Source: Choristoneura fumiferana (Eukaryota > Arthropoda > Insecta > Lepidoptera > Tortricidae). From it: 64,000 nucleotides of DNA. Location of the stretch: positions 4,302,909 to 4,366,908 of the forward strand of contig NC_133490.1 in the NCBI RefSeq assembly GCF_025370935.1. Direction: 5' to 3'. Position numbers and translations under genes: made by a program. This document shows, piece by piece, positions 40,500 to 52,649 of the stretch (its first letter is position 1; each line of letters starts with the position of its first letter). A model generated the notes under the pieces. That model was not told the origin of the DNA. It did not search any database and saw only the letters and a list, made by a program, of their open reading frames with translations.

Positions 40500-41464
40500 A
40501 AAGAGTTAATTCTCAAAATGCTTTGTTGATAAAATTTGCGGCGTAAATCCAAAATTACTCCACAAAGAGAACTCGCAGTTAAAGCTTATGCCTAATCAAA
40601 TAAAACGTCAAGTTTCTCCGCTTCTAGGTATCTCTAAGCCAATCGTAATCCAAGTGGTTACAACCATCTTAATTTATACGTACGTATGGAGCATGACCTT
40701 TAGTCCTAACTTTATGTACTGTTATGTTAAATATTTGCTCGATTTAATCTGCTTTCGCATTCAAAACGCCTACACGTACATTAATATTTATTTGCTTGTA
40801 TTTGTTCAGGTTGTGTATGAAAGAGGGATGTTACAAGCTAAGTTGTTAACCCTTTCAATTCCTAAGGCGTCATAGAAACTAGCACAAGAACAAAAATATT
40901 TTTGATAGACTTAATTTTTTCAACTTTGAGTCATCGGACATACAATAGAAGTGCAGCAAATATGTACCTATACGTATAATATGCAAAGCATACATGTGTG
41001 TGTGATAACGCTGCATTTACATGTCTTCTAATGTACGAACCGTAATTCTAACGAGTAGTTTATTCTAATCAATACTTGACATGAAAACGATTATCAACTT
41101 TCTGGCGGTAGATTTGTCCTGGTAGACTGATGGAAAGCTTTTACCGTAAATAGGTAACAAATAAACCACATTTTACAGTGTGTCAACATAAGTAAAGATT
41201 AAGCAGGGTAGATAGGCGTTATTATCACTTACATGTCATGAGCATCACCTGTGGGATCAAAAATTATGTATTATTAAATAAACATATTTCTCATTAATTA
41301 TTTATCAATTGACAGTTGTATGTGTTACGTTAATGTGCCAGTAATAGGGTGATGCTAAGGTGATGCCGATGGGATCATTTTATGGGGCGTGGGAGCAAAA
41401 CTAGATGTATTGTGGGCGGCCAACGTGTTAAAGACAGTAAATCCATGCTGTCTATAATCATAAA
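40500..41464. other. No gene seen
   Basis: AT-rich DNA. A 95-codon open frame (40588-40875) shows no family features and its composition matches the surroundings. 41080-41140 resembles the right half of MITE W. Confidence 0.4.
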
Positions 41465-41468
41465 TAAT

Positions 41469-41693
41469 TACTTTGCTCACCCGCGACCTTACGAGTAGGT
41501 ACAAGAGCTATGTCAACGCAATAAATGTACGTTCATGCAGTTCCTCCACCTCTACACTGTAAGAACACACACAAATCATACAAACCCAACTATTACCACC
41601 ACCACACTACGCTGACGTGTTTTTATTAAACCCAGAGTTCATTCTCAGAGCAATAACCGTTCACCATGCTACCAGATGTTAGACTAACGAACC
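41469..41693 (+). repeat. Repeat C, copy 3
   Basis: TTTGCTCACCCGCGACCTTA, CCACCTCTACACTGTAAG, ACCACCACCACACTACGCTG and TTCATTCTCAGAGCAATAAC, collinear with 5791-5979. Confidence 0.6.
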
Positions 41694-41699
41694 AAAACA

Positions 41700-42345
41700 A
41701 TCATTTAAGCCCTTAAAATTTAAGGTTATACTATCTTTCAGTAGTTTACACACATTTACATTACATTACATATGTATACTACGAGTATACTTATGCTTTG
41801 AATAGAGCTGTGAAAAGTTTTTAAAGGTACCGCTAAGCGTCTGGCATCCTTGATTAATCAAGATGGCGGACTGACAAGACAATGTGCAAAGCCCGGTAAA
41901 AAATGAGGAGGTAAACAAAAGAACATAACCGGTAATTCTATTAATAATTTTCTGAGCAAACTTTACGTTATGTTGATATTTTACAGAACTCTTGGTAAAA
42001 TGTTATGAATTTAACAAACAACCCGATTGCTTGCGAAAGAAACTCTCTAGAGCTATGAAGATCAACATTAAGTATGCGATTCCTTTAATCTTGTTAGGAC
42101 CACTGTACTAAATCTATTTAGTAGGTATAAATTCGTTTCAGCAAATTCTGATAGTCAAATTTTGGAATCCAATCCGTCATTATAACAGTATACTTACGTC
42201 AGTGACAGACTCACAGACTAGTATAAACATTTGCAAATCTTGCAACAAAAAATGCTACTACCAAGGTCAATCGATTCTAAACATGACGTAACAAGCCAAT
42301 TTATAGTTGAAAAACGCGGCAAAAGGCACAGAACTAATAAATAGG
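41700..42345. other. No gene seen
   Basis: AT-rich unique-looking DNA. No repeat match in the window and no supportable frame. Confidence 0.4.
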
Positions 42346-42357
42346 AATAGAAGTGAT

Positions 42358-42655
42358 CATAATCATCTCGGTCTATATTACATCCCACTGCTGGGCACAG
42401 GCCTCCTCTCAGAATGAGAGGGCTTGGCTCGTAGTACCCACGCGGGCCCAGTGCGGATTGGGAACTTCACACACAGCATTGAATTACTGCACAGGATTGT
42501 GCAGGTTTCCTCACGATGTTTTCCTTCACCGCAAAGCTCGGGGTAAATTTCAAATGTAATTTCGCACATGAATTTCGAAAACTTAGAAGTGCGAGCCGAC
42601 GTTTGAACCCACTTTTCCTCTGCTTGAGAAGCCACACACAGGTCAAACCACTATT
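42358..42655 (-). mobile_element. SINE-A, nearly complete copy
   Basis: A 298-bp insertion is flanked by ATAGAAGTGAT (42347-42357, 42656-42666). It shows the whole SINE-A order (CATAATCATC...CCCACTGCTGGGCACAGG, GTGCGGATTGGGAACTTC, CGATGTTTTCCTTCACCGC). The tRNA head has lost its first part including the A box and carries a damaged B box (GGGTTCAAACGTC). The target repeat is intact, so the truncation probably happened at insertion. Confidence 0.88.
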
Positions 42656-43124
42656 ATAGAAGTGATATCGTATAGATTTTCTTCCACAATCGTCGTCAAG
42701 TTTATCACTCTCCCGCTGTCAGTGAGAAGAGGACACATTTTTTCGTAGGTTTTTTAGATCAGGTAGGTACTTGCTTAATGGAATCCTTTTCATCATCTCT
42801 GCAATGTATCCCGAAATTATACCCCAAGCAGCAAAATGCCGATTCGAAATACGTCAACAACGAAAACTGCCCATCCTGAATATTGCCGAAAATGGAATCT
42901 TGTCAAAGTTCAAAGTTTTATTTGCTCGAATCATGGTACAAATCATGTTACAAAAAATCAGTGTAGATCAACACAACTCACCATACATAATGTCTCGTGG
43001 TAAAATTGTCAAATTTGATATTGGCGTTAAGCAATAATGGCTATTTGTATTTACTAGACTCGGAATAATAAGGGTTGTAAATATGTTCCATCTGAAATCA
43101 TTCGTTTTAAGCCTACAATGTTAA

Positions 43125-43266
43125 GGGGCTGTTTCACCACTTGTCAACTTACTTTTAAATGTCAGATAAAAGTAATGCCGTCTTTGTTTATTCGGACAAA
43201 ACAAACAGAGACAGCATCACCGTTATCCGTCACTTAAAGTAAAACGACAAGTGGTGAAACAGGCCC
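43125..43266. mobile_element. Harbinger-like MITE P, copy 3 (variant arms)
   Basis: GGGGCTGTTTCACCACTTG at the left pairs with CAAGTGGTGAAACAGGCCC at the right, TAA on both sides (43122-43124, 43267-43269). The central ATGCCGTCT motif is shared with copies 1 and 2 but the arms differ after the first 15 bases, so this is a subfamily. Confidence 0.78.
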
Positions 43267-43773
43267 TAAGTGTTGGTCTTGATTCAAACTCACTACATTT
43301 ACTTATTGAGGCTATTTAATTTTACTATTAATTTATATATAATAGACAATATTCCATTCGGGTTTAATTAATTTACAACGAAAAGAAATTCGGTTCTTAA
43401 TATTTTTTAGCACAATTACATTTCGACAAAATTTACTTTGGACCGTGGTAACTTAAATTAAAAAATCAATACAAGGTTTATGTGGATGATTTTCTATTAG
43501 TACTAAATGACAGTAAATCATTGTTTTGAACAGACCTGGGAAAATTAACTAACATGGCCTTTTTAGTCATACACGGTCGTGTTTGTTTATAGCTCGCGTG
43601 ACGTTTCTGTTTTTTATTTATTCTGTAGCAAAAAGTGACACATTTTTTATAACCATTTGTTTTAGGCATCCGAGGTTGGTGAATCGTCATGTTTACGACT
43701 GCCGCACTTAAGCCCTGCATTGTGAACCGAGTCACATAGTTAAAAATAATATTTGCGAGCGTTATATATATAT

Positions 43774-44254
43774 GTCGGCGGCCTATCGTAAAGTCCGCCA
43801 GATCTCGAAATTCCTAGACATATTGTGAAATGTCGCCATTTCATGAATTGGCTAAAAGTTGGCCAGGCATATCACGATGTTCCTGAGATCAACAATACGG
43901 CAGATCGATTAGTGCAACGCATTCGTCGATATTCCTAGCTCTATACCGGGCACATCGTGATATGCCGAAAAATTTAGGTGAGACGAGCGAAGCTAGGAGT
44001 GGTTAGTATTAATTATGATCACGACGCACGAGCCGAGCGAGCGAAGCGAGCGTGCCGCGGCAGCGGCCGGCGAACTGCCCGAACCGATATGGCGGCGTTT
44101 CATGATATGCCTAGGAATTTCATGGTCTGCCTAAACGTCACGGTGCGTTTTGAACGATGTGGCGGATGTCCCTTAGCCAATTCATGAAATGGCGGCATTT
44201 CACGATATGCCTAGGAATTTCGTAATCTGGCGGAATTTACGATCGGCCGCCGAT
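43774..44254. mobile_element. TIR element X2, short inverted relative of X1
   Basis: It starts GTCGGCGGCCTATCGTAAAG, ends with the inverted counterpart, and lies in ATATAT sequence that would hide a 6-bp duplication. It carries the GC-rich GCGAGCGAAGCGAGCGTGCC block and GATATGCCTAGGAATTTC words of X1 in reverse order, without the tandem duplication. Confidence 0.7.
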
Positions 44255-44589
44255 ATATATACCTACCTAGATCACTTGTATCGAGCTCTGATTACATCAT
44301 TATCGTCGAGCGTGATCATCATGATTGGCATATCATGAATATTTTGGAGTTTATCATTTTAGGCATATCTGCGGCTTCGTTCACTTAAACTTTGTCAGTT
44401 GGTTCAGAATTCCGAGATTTTAATACATTCCTACGGAATTCTAAAAATTACGTCATGATGTTTATTTTCGTGTAAAGGAATCTTGTGCAAAATTTAGTGG
44501 CTGAGATTACGGGATTTTATTTGCATAAATCCGAAATCCCACGGGAATATCGGAATAAAAAATAGCCGAAGTGTTATTCGACGGATCCA

Positions 44590-44706
44590 GATTTCAAAAT
44601 ACGAACTGCTAAGGAATGGAATTCGCTCCCGTTGTCTGTATTTCCGCATAAATACAATCTAGGGCTCTTCAAGGCTAGAGTGAATAGGCTGTTACTGAAC
44701 CAGTGA
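44590..44706 (+). pseudogene. LINE C-terminal fragment ending at natural stop
   Basis: The frame reads DFKIRTAKEWNSLPLSVFPH, then KYNLGLFKARVNRLLLNQ and stop. The W-N-S-L-P then VFP...F-K-x-R-V/I-N pattern is the usual end of non-LTR reverse transcriptase proteins in Lepidoptera. Upstream sequence belongs to another repeat, so the element is truncated just before this segment. The 3' tail continues to about 44780, and its start recurs at 5018. Confidence 0.7.
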
Positions 44707-44780
44707 GATACACCTTTGGCCTCATCTGCACTTAACATCAGGTGAGATAGAGGTCAATCACGGTCAGTTTCATGTAAAAA
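44707..44780 (+). mobile_element. 3' tail of the preceding LINE
   Basis: GATACACCTTTGGCCTCATC, CTGCACTTAACATCAGGTG and a final A-rich stretch. A close relative is at 5018-5125. Confidence 0.6.
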
Positions 44781-45504
44781 AAAGCTACCAACACGCCAAA
44801 CATACAAATATTTGTATTTATCTATGATATTAGAAGGATACATTTTTTAACTCGCAGCTGTCCTCTTGAATACCTATAAAATGTTTGTGTAAAAACTAAA
44901 CAAAAAAAAAACGAAATGATAACCTCCTCATTTCTTGTAGTCTGTTAAAAAGTACGCAATCCTTGAAAAAATTGCGATTAGTGGTCAGAAAAGTATAGTT
45001 AATACTAACCATCACTTAACAATCAAGTTTGAAAAGACAATTTGACAGCTGTCAACACTACCTCACTGCAAGTAGACAAATATATTTTCTTTATATACTG
45101 TGTGAACCTCAGTTAAATTTTGTGCACAAAAAACATTTAATATAGAATCAGTACGCCAAGCCTACCACGTGCCCTGTACCCTCTTATTCGTGTTATGTCG
45201 GTAATAAGAGGCCCGGAATCTCGTCGAGGTCGCATTACATCATAGCTAGATTACCAATGACTCATACTGTAACTTAAATGGACCCACTGTATAAGTATGC
45301 TTCTTATTATGTCGCTTTTTGCGACCGTGGGCGATTTATAGAGCATTAACCTTAGTTTTTTTTTAAGTATTCACGTCTTGTGTAATACTACCTTACCTTA
45401 TGGCCGCAGACTCGCGGTTTTACTCAACTGTAGAATAAAAAAATACAAACAAAATTTCGAAAAAATAAATATTAGTGCACCGCAGTGGTACCATTGTAGT
45501 GCTA

Positions 45505-45658
45505 TTTTCAGATAAAAAATAACCTATGTCGAGGGACTTGGGCTATCTTCATACCAAACTTCATCAAAATCGCAGCGGTTTAAGCGTGAAGAGGTTACTG
45601 ATAGACAAAGTTACTTTGTCATACTTATATTAAGTATGGATTGTACTGAGACACCATT
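45505..45658 (-). repeat. Helitron-like 5' half
   Basis: The reverse complement begins near TCCATACTTAATATAAGTA and carries CTTCACGCTTAAACCGC, then GATGAAGTTTGGTATGAAG and CCTCGACATAGGTTATTT, the family order of 30116-30310. The 3' end is lost. Confidence 0.5.
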
Positions 45659-45839
45659 TAGCCTAACATCGGTGGTCAAATACCGCAATGTCACGAGATA
45701 AAAAAAAGTATAAACCAGTGTGTGTTGTTGATGAGCGTAATCGAATATGGAACTGAGATGCGGCCCCATACATCGGGCCATATACGAAGGTTCAAGGTAA
45801 CCTTGGATGTAAAAGGCAACGGAAAGAGCTTTAATTTGA

Positions 45840-46056
45840 ATACCTATATTTGCGAGATCGAATCAGAAATGAGAAGAACTAAAGTCATCGACATAGCTCA
45901 GCAAGTGCAAACCTCAAGTGGCGGTGGGCCGCACATAGCACGTCTGTAGAACTGCTTAGCTATCAGGGCCGGAAGATTCTGAGCGGAGACTGCCAGATAG
46001 ACAGACCATGGTAAAGATCGCGAGTCATTGGCTTCGGTTAGCACAAATTTTGCCGG
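45840..46056 (+). pseudogene. RTE-type LINE fragment, frameshifted
   Basis: The frame shows EIESEMRRTKVIDIAQQV, and after a frame change at about 45905, NLKWRWAAH. This is the R-R-T-K-V-x-D-I-A-Q ... L-K-W-x-W-A-G-H segment near the end of RTE-type reverse transcriptases, better preserved at 57329-57616. Stops and shifts follow. Confidence 0.6.
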
Positions 46057-46059
46057 TCG

Positions 46060-47151
46060 TCATCCATCTGATATGATATATGATGACAATATAGTGGCAA
46101 GCTTGAAGCCAGCTTTAGCTCGGCATACGATGTTTTCTGAGATTCGTGTCATCTAAATTGGGCTTATAGAAACTTGTATCTTTCGTTGTGATGTGACGTC
46201 CCTTGACATCACAGCTGCATGAAGATGTTACTATTTAACGTGGTTAAAATTACAATCGTATTCTCCTAGTTAGGGCAAAAACATGTACACAGATCTTATT
46301 ACACCGGCGATAGGGTTGATGTACACAACTTTTGTCAACTTTGACTGCAATGATGATAAGTCAACAACCCCAGCAAGCCAACAAGAATAAAAACTTTTGT
46401 TCTAACCGAAAACTTTAAGGCAGTTACTAAAGGCCTTAATAAACATACTTTCATTTGTTTTATCCAAAAATAACGAATTTGTTTTCCTTATACATAGTTA
46501 TAAAATAATGTATCACTAACTACATGATCACTTCTTTGTTTTTTTTTTGGAAACATCTTGCTTGCTGACGTGACAACTGTCACAGACCTGCTTCTCTGTC
46601 GTGTTTATTGCAATATCGCTTCATAACACTAAAACCAAATTGTAGTTACTAATCGGGTTTGTAAAAATAAAATAAGATCACGCTTCAGATAGTTATAACC
46701 GGCTAGGAAATTTAGAAATGCACTTTAGTACTTAAGCAGCAAATCAATCTACTTTTTTCCACGGCACTCCAGCATTTGTATGATGCCAACGTCCCAATTT
46801 TCATTGTTCCATTTTACGCCCCGTTTGTATAAATAAAATCCACTCGATAGCGGTGCACGTTTTTTGTTGACTCGGGAAGTTTCCCAGAAACTGGCTCGGC
46901 ATATTCAGTTTTGCTAGAGCCTCGATTATCACTTGACACCACTTGCCTCGATGGTTTTGGCAGCTAGTACAAATAACCTGTTTGTTTTGTCGCTTTTCAA
47001 ATAGTTTCTTATTTTACGGAACGCTTTCAGTCAAATTTGTTTGTCCTGCAATTTTATTTACCCCAACCAAGTCCAATTTGTGTCTCTTTTGTGCCTGGTT
47101 TTCGATTGATGCTTGTTTATTGTTGTATTAATGGTTGTATTTTAATTTCAG
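46060..47151. other. Repeat-poor DNA upstream of the candidate ratchet site
   Basis: I see no transposon match over this interval. The last 250 bases are conspicuously T-rich, as expected before a strong 3' splice site, and this alone explains the short open frame at 46943-47131. Confidence 0.4.
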
Positions 47152-47200
47152 GTAAGCGGCGTTATTTGGTATGGTTGTCGTGTAGACACTGCAATCTTCG
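47152..47200 (+). promoter_or_regulatory. Candidate recursive splice site or 49-nt non-coding exon
   Basis: ATTAATG (branch-like, 47128-47134) and TTGTATTTTAATTTCAG precede position 47152, where GTAAGC begins immediately. A perfect donor GTAAGT follows at 47201. An AG|GTAAGY junction behind a pyrimidine tract is the signature of ratchet points in long insect introns, and the downstream donor would define an RS-exon. The 49-nt segment contains an ATG followed by three codons and a stop, so it is not coding. It lies 22 kb after the candidate donor at 25088 on the same strand. Confidence 0.4.
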
Positions 47201-47206
47201 GTAAGT

Positions 47207-48258
47207 TTGGAGGGCACAGAAGTGCGGGATCCAAACCCGTCCGGAAAATCGGAAAAACATTTCAATTAAAAAAAAGGGTTTTAAATGTTTCAATTCCTAT
47301 ATTTTATTCTACGAGCCTGTTGGATAGACAATAATCCACGACGCTGGCGCTTGTACATGTATTATAATTTTAATCTAACAGCAGTAGAAAGGAAAAATGG
47401 GAAAAAACAATTACTGGACACCGGGATTCCTTACGAAAAATCATTACTGATCGCCAAAAACAGAAGTGGACAGTGTGCCCGAACGAATGTGTGCTTTGTG
47501 TTAATGATGGTTTTGTTGTTTTTGTTACTTAGAAAGAAAACAACTATATAAGTAGCACCTACCTAAAATCAACTGTTTTTGTCCTTTACTAAGTACTTGT
47601 TTGTTATAAGAAGTTCATACAGCATAAAAGTGAAGGCAAATGCATTAATCGATGACTCCATCCGCAAAAACCGGCCTTGCGTGTTCTAAAGTGTGAAAAT
47701 GTTTCGACACCTTTCTAGTCTAAAGGCCGTCTGGAGGGAAGCCGAATCTAATTAAACGTCAGTGTTCTTATCAAATTCATTGTTGATGATATTAACAGAC
47801 TAGAAACTCTTTTCATAAACTAATCCTACTATATTATATATTATAAATTTATATTATATATTATTATATTATATTATATATTATAAATTTCGTTTTTGAA
47901 GATGTTTCTCTGCTTGTTGTATTTATTTAATCTGGAATATATTTAGTAGGATTACGCATAGAGTAGTTTTATCCCGGATGAGAACGATAGACCAATTCTT
48001 TACAGACGAGTTCGCGGGCTACAGCTTAGCTGGTTACACATTTTTTTTCTACCGATTTAGAGTGATATTTTTACAGATGTTTTTCATATTTCGTTTCTGT
48101 GAGCTGTGAAAAGTGACCTGTATTCTCAAACTGGGAATATGTGTACAGTGCTGAAATAGATCTTCTTCTATATTTCCTGTCATTTTCACTGATATGTACT
48201 ATCTATTTTTTTATCTATTTATTTTTTATTTTGACTGGTATTTTCATGTGTTTTTATG
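47207..48258. other. Repeat-poor DNA, one AT tract
   Basis: The open frame at 47285-47551 shows no family features. 47829-47889 is an AT-rich simple repeat built on ATTATAT and TATAAATTT. Confidence 0.4.
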
Positions 48259-48260
48259 TA

Positions 48261-48363
48261 CAGTCGAGTTCATAAACTTGTGAGCAAAAATTTGATCAAA
48301 AAACGGCGTAGAAGCGTGTTCAGATATTTTTGATCAAATTTTTGCTCACAATGAACTGGACTG
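48261..48363. mobile_element. Palindromic Tc1/mariner-like MITE (TTTGATCAAA)
   Basis: CAGTCGAGTTCATAAACTTG at the left and CAATGAACTGGACTG at the right are inverted, with long inner arms GTGAGCAAAAATTTGATCAA and its complement. TA lies on each side (48259-48260, 48364-48365). It is 103 bp and a near-perfect fold-back. Confidence 0.75.
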
Positions 48364-48365
48364 TA

Positions 48366-49784
48366 CAATAAAGAGTTTTAAAATAAAATACTTCCACTAC
48401 ATACATACTGTACTCTTATGCTATTATTATTATAGCAAAATCATTAGATCATATTTAAAAGGGCTTTGTTACAATATTATAACCATCAGTTCTACAATCG
48501 GATCACCTCATTGAACAAGGTAGCGGTGGTGTGCCTCGTTACAACTCAATCTTCATCGGGTTGTCTTAATTTTTTACATTACTTTGCAACAAGTATGGCC
48601 AAGGTTGTGTACCTACACTAACTGCAAGGTTGCATGCGGAAAAAATCTATCTATATCTATCTAATCTAATGCTCGCTTCTTTCACTCCACGGTTTACCTA
48701 AATGTTCACTCTACGCTACTTGAAGGTAGTCATTAACTTGACTAGTTAGATTGAGTATAAAGAAGAATGGTCACGGAAAAAATTGCATTTGCCAACGAAC
48801 TACCATCCCTTGCGCGAAGTGAACAGAATCCAAGGAATCTTTCCTGAACCTAGGAGACTAATAAAATTCCTTTTCATCCTTGAAGAGCGCTGTTCCTTTG
48901 AAAACACTAACGCTGCACCGACAGTTTATTTTAAATTTATTGCACCCGATTGCAGAAAATTCAAGGAATTTGTGTTTTATGCTCACGAGGGAAGGTCGGG
49001 AATAATTTGCGAGGGTATCTGTAATATTCGATCCCGTGGGGCCTGGAGAATTTTGATTGGTTATGCAGCGGTCTTTTATAGGGGAGTTCCAGTATTATCG
49101 CGAAATTTCATTAAAGACCCCTGGAGTACCTCTGGTTAAACTAAAGTACTTCCGGCTTCAATGAATACTGGACTCGTTACCTCCCGAGTTTTGAAACAAC
49201 GATAGGTCGCGAGGGTGCTTTTAGTTGAATTGCGACATGCTTCTTTACAACACCAAATTGAAGTACACTTTTAAAAGGTAACTTTGGAAAATGGAAGCTA
49301 AAGAAGCTTAATATTTTATGTGCAGTAAAGTGGTGTAAATTATTAAATATACCGGTAAAAGAATAACAGCGTAAGTGTTAGACAACGCATAACTTATACC
49401 ACTATAAATACCTAGACTAGACGCTTAAAATTTTACAGACATATTCCTCGTGTATCGAAAGATATTTTTGAAATTACCGCGGGATAGAGAGACTTTGCCT
49501 TTGAATCTTTATTCTGGTATCGCATAATTTATATAGTTATCGTTTAAATTATTTTATGTCTCCATGTTTAATTCAGTACGCCATGATATTATGTGTGTTT
49601 CTTAGTATTTACCTACGTATAAACTTCAGTGAATTTGTTATATTATATACACACACAGATGGCAGTAATGTGAGTCATTATGTTTGCAATGCATTTCGTA
49701 AATGACGCATAAAAGCATGGAAATAAACTATGACAAACTTGGTGATGTATTGATATTATGACACGGGTTTACTTCATCTTCTTC
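48366..49784. other. No gene seen
   Basis: The 118-codon open frame at 48783-49139 has no recognisable domain and lacks an ATG start. One frame of that length is expected by chance in this much AT-rich DNA. No repeat match is seen. Confidence 0.4.
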
Positions 49785-50143
49785 TCCGTCTGTGGCCTCG
49801 TTCAGGGAGAGTTTAAAGAAGTTATGGCTGGACACTGACACCTGAGATGAGACTGTTTCGCTTTTGTAATTGTTTGTTATATTTCTTTTGTTTTATGTTA
49901 GTTTTAATGTGAATAATGTTGTATTTATTTTATCTCTTTTGAGTATTTCTGTTTTGTCTCTTTACCGCACGTAATTTTCCGCTTACCCTCTATATAACCA
50001 AATGTTTTTTCCTAACTAGGTTAGCTGGAAGAGATCCCTTTTTAGGGATAAGCTCGCCTTTGTTCTCCTCTCTGTGTATTTGTATTTTTATTTTTTATGT
50101 GCAATAAAGAGTTTACATACATACATACATACAATATGGTGTG
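49785..50143 (+). mobile_element. LINE 3' UTR with (TACA)n end
   Basis: GGCCTCGTTCAGGGAGAG, TTAGCTGGAAGAGATCCC, TTTTTAGGGATAAGCTCGCC and GTGCAATAAAGAGTT followed by a run of TACA units. This is the common 3' UTR of CR1/jockey-type LINEs in Lepidoptera. No coding part remains. Confidence 0.65.
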
Positions 50144-50654
50144 GTGATACACTGCTCGTAGAGTTATTTCCCCCTCTAACAGATTAAGATTTTTTAATCA
50201 AGAGATGAGTCGAAAATATCTGTGCACTTCAGCCTATTCGTACGTCTAAACCGGCAGATACAAGAATATTTCCGACCTTTTAAAATACTTTGGACAGATC
50301 TGTTGCCCACCTTGAATCTTTCCTTTGATAATAATCCGAAACTGATTATACCTAGAGATACTTACATTTCGTTAGTTCTGATGTGGCTCATATAATGACG
50401 AGTGTCTTTTCATAATGGTCTATTTCCACTCTAAGCTTTTTTCGGCAAATCAAGAAAGGATTATGTTCTGATGTAGGTAATAAGGAAGATATAAACCGTT
50501 TTGATATGAACCTCGGTATTTGAAACAAGGAGAATTTTTTTTGAACTTTAGTATATGGGAAAACGTGTAATTATCTATTTTAAGAACAACAATTTTCACA
50601 GTAAAAAAATTGTAAAAAAAAACCATTTTTAATATATGTAAGTACCTAGCGGCC

Positions 50655-50745
50655 TTTTTGCTGACTGTACTTTTTTACTGTACATGTATTGTCATCCTGT
50701 CTATATGTCCGTACCAAATTTCAAGTCAATCCTATCGTAATCGGA
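50655..50745 (+). repeat. Repeat G fragment
   Basis: TTTTTGCTGACTGTAC, TGTATTGTCATCCTG and ATTTCAAGTCAATCC match 4531-4765. Confidence 0.5.
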
Positions 50746-51310
50746 GTAAATAAAAATCGATTTACATGATACGAATATCTTCATAATATGAAGATAACTT
50801 TTACATCATACATAACAAGTTAGTAACCGTGTTAAAAAATATGACCTTTTCAATAGACTTTTCTCAAATAGGTACTATGAGCAGTCGGCACGAAGGTATT
50901 ACCTAAAATCATTTCCCTCTCGCTCATTTGAGAGAGTTTGAGACAAATGTGAGCAAGAGAGTATTATGATCTTGGGTTCTACTTTCGTGTCGTTTACCGT
51001 ATATTTCATACCGTTGATACACTCATGTGGACAGAACATACAATAGGTACATCTCTCTCATCTGCTGATGTTTTTACAAACGTTGATACAAGCAGCTTAA
51101 TGAGTGGCATTAATTAACCAAGGGATGTTAATCAACTGTAATTAGATAACCTGTTAACCGTGTAACAGCGCATAAGCTAGCACAGTGGGCTCGGAAATAC
51201 ATTTGCATTTCATACGGAAATGAAATGCGACGGACGTGCTGTGAGGTTAATTAATTAGTGTTGCTTTTTTAACACTCGACGCACTGCTATGTGTATACAT
51301 TTGTCTACCT

Positions 51311-51485
51311 GTGGCATCATAGCCCCCGTATTGGACGATTTTGATGGTTTTTTTTTACAATCGAAAGCTAGTTTAATACAGGTGGTTCTTAATTAGTTTT
51401 AATTGAAATCGGTTACACTTTTTTTGAGATATTGAATTTGAAATGGCAATGTCATGGTTTTTTTAACATTTCTTAGCTGGTTAGG
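51311..51485 (+). repeat. Repeat H-like fragment
   Basis: GTGGCATCATAGCCCCCG, AATCGAAAGCTAGTTTAAT, TTGAGATATTGAATTTG and TGGCAATGTCATGG follow the distal order of repeat H at 58941-59127. Confidence 0.5.
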
Positions 51486-51755
51486 TTTTTGTGCTGCTTT
51501 TATTTATTGTCTGGTGTAGTACAAGTACATGCAACATATCACAAAGTGGATACAGGACATTTCATCCAGTTTCTACCAGTCAATTTCGTTCAGCTTCATC
51601 TGTAAGTAAGAAACTAACAATATAAAAATTCAATATTTAGCTCCTTAAAACGGTAAATATGGGGGCTTTGGTGCCACAGGTAGACAAATACACATAGTGG
51701 TGGGTTTAAAAAGCAACACAATTAAGTTCACAGTACTTATATCTTTTTTTACTTA

Positions 51756-51875
51756 GGGTCAATTTACACCGAGACGACGCGAAGCTGCATGTTTCATTGA
51801 TAGAGTATATCAACGAGTACCCATAAGACGTACTCAATGAAACATGCAGCATCGCGTCTCGGTCTAAATCAATCC
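51756..51875. mobile_element. Palindromic MITE Z with TTA duplication
   Basis: GGGTCAATTTACACCGAGAC at the left and GTCTCGGTCTAAATCAATCC at the right are inverted. The arms continue through GCTGCATGTTTCATTGA. TTA is on both sides (51753-51755, 51876-51878). The TWA target again suggests PIF/Harbinger. Confidence 0.75.
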
Positions 51876-51879
51876 TTAT

Positions 51880-52645
51880 TCAAAGCTGCGACTCGAAATT
51901 TCATCATAAACATTCTTATTTGCTTAGCTTAGATTCTTTGCTTACAAAAATGTGTGTACATAATATCAAAAACGAACAAACCTCACCTCACCCCAAATTC
52001 AAAATACTACAGTGATTAAAGATACCAATACACTTCCCACTCATTCAAAGTTTTAAACCGGTAGATTAAAAATGGCGGCGCGCGTCAATTCGCGGTGAAC
52101 CGACAGCTTCCGAACAAAAGCTCCGATATCGATAATAAAGCCCGCTGAGAATATTAAAATGTGAGCGCGTAGTGTAATTACACAGGTTCACGGTGTTGAT
52201 CACTGGATTTTGTCACATTGGTTACCTACGTGTTTGTCCATTTTTTGTGACATTTCTTGTAGGACAATATATCACTTCATTTCTCATAACTTTCACTTAC
52301 CCTAATATCTCATCCCATAATTATTGAGCGATTACTCAAAATATGCCTAATCAGTCAAACTTATCCAACCGTCAGCTAAAAAATTTAATACAAAACAATT
52401 TTACACCTTGTATTCGACAGCTCTTGTTTCAGCTAACAAACTGCAATATCCAAAGCCGATCCGTTTTTATTGTGACTAATTGCCTATGCTAATTGCAAAT
52501 GGTATCGCTAAGCATTACCATTCAGGCCCGGCGCCACGCCCCCTCGCGAGTAACGGCCTAGTCGCAAGAACTAATCAGGGTGGTTACTCCCCGGGGCCCA
52601 TTTGATCCGTCCTTTTGTGGCTTGCTTACGGTGCCTTACGATCCT
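51880..52645. other. No gene seen
   Basis: 52060-52170 is slightly GC-rich (AAAATGGCGGCGCGCG, GCTCCGATATCGATAATAAA) and unique. The rest is AT-rich. No supportable frame. Confidence 0.35.
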
Positions 52646-52649
52646 GGGG

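Noticed and set aside
42378..42635. Open frames on both strands over SINE-A copies
   Set aside because: They coincide with SINE-A, which is a non-coding polymerase III element. The same frames appear in each copy by descent.
44741..44742. AG|GTGAGA junction resembling a ratchet site
   Set aside because: It lies in the 3' tail of a LINE and a related motif occurs in the copy at 5018, so it comes with the repeat.
45722..45949. Intact 75-codon gene
   Set aside because: The frame contains RTE-type LINE motifs that continue in another frame, so it is a decayed LINE fragment.
48783..49139. 118-codon open frame on the + strand
   Set aside because: It has no ATG start and no recognisable domain. 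About one frame of this length is expected by chance in 64 kb of this composition read in six frames.
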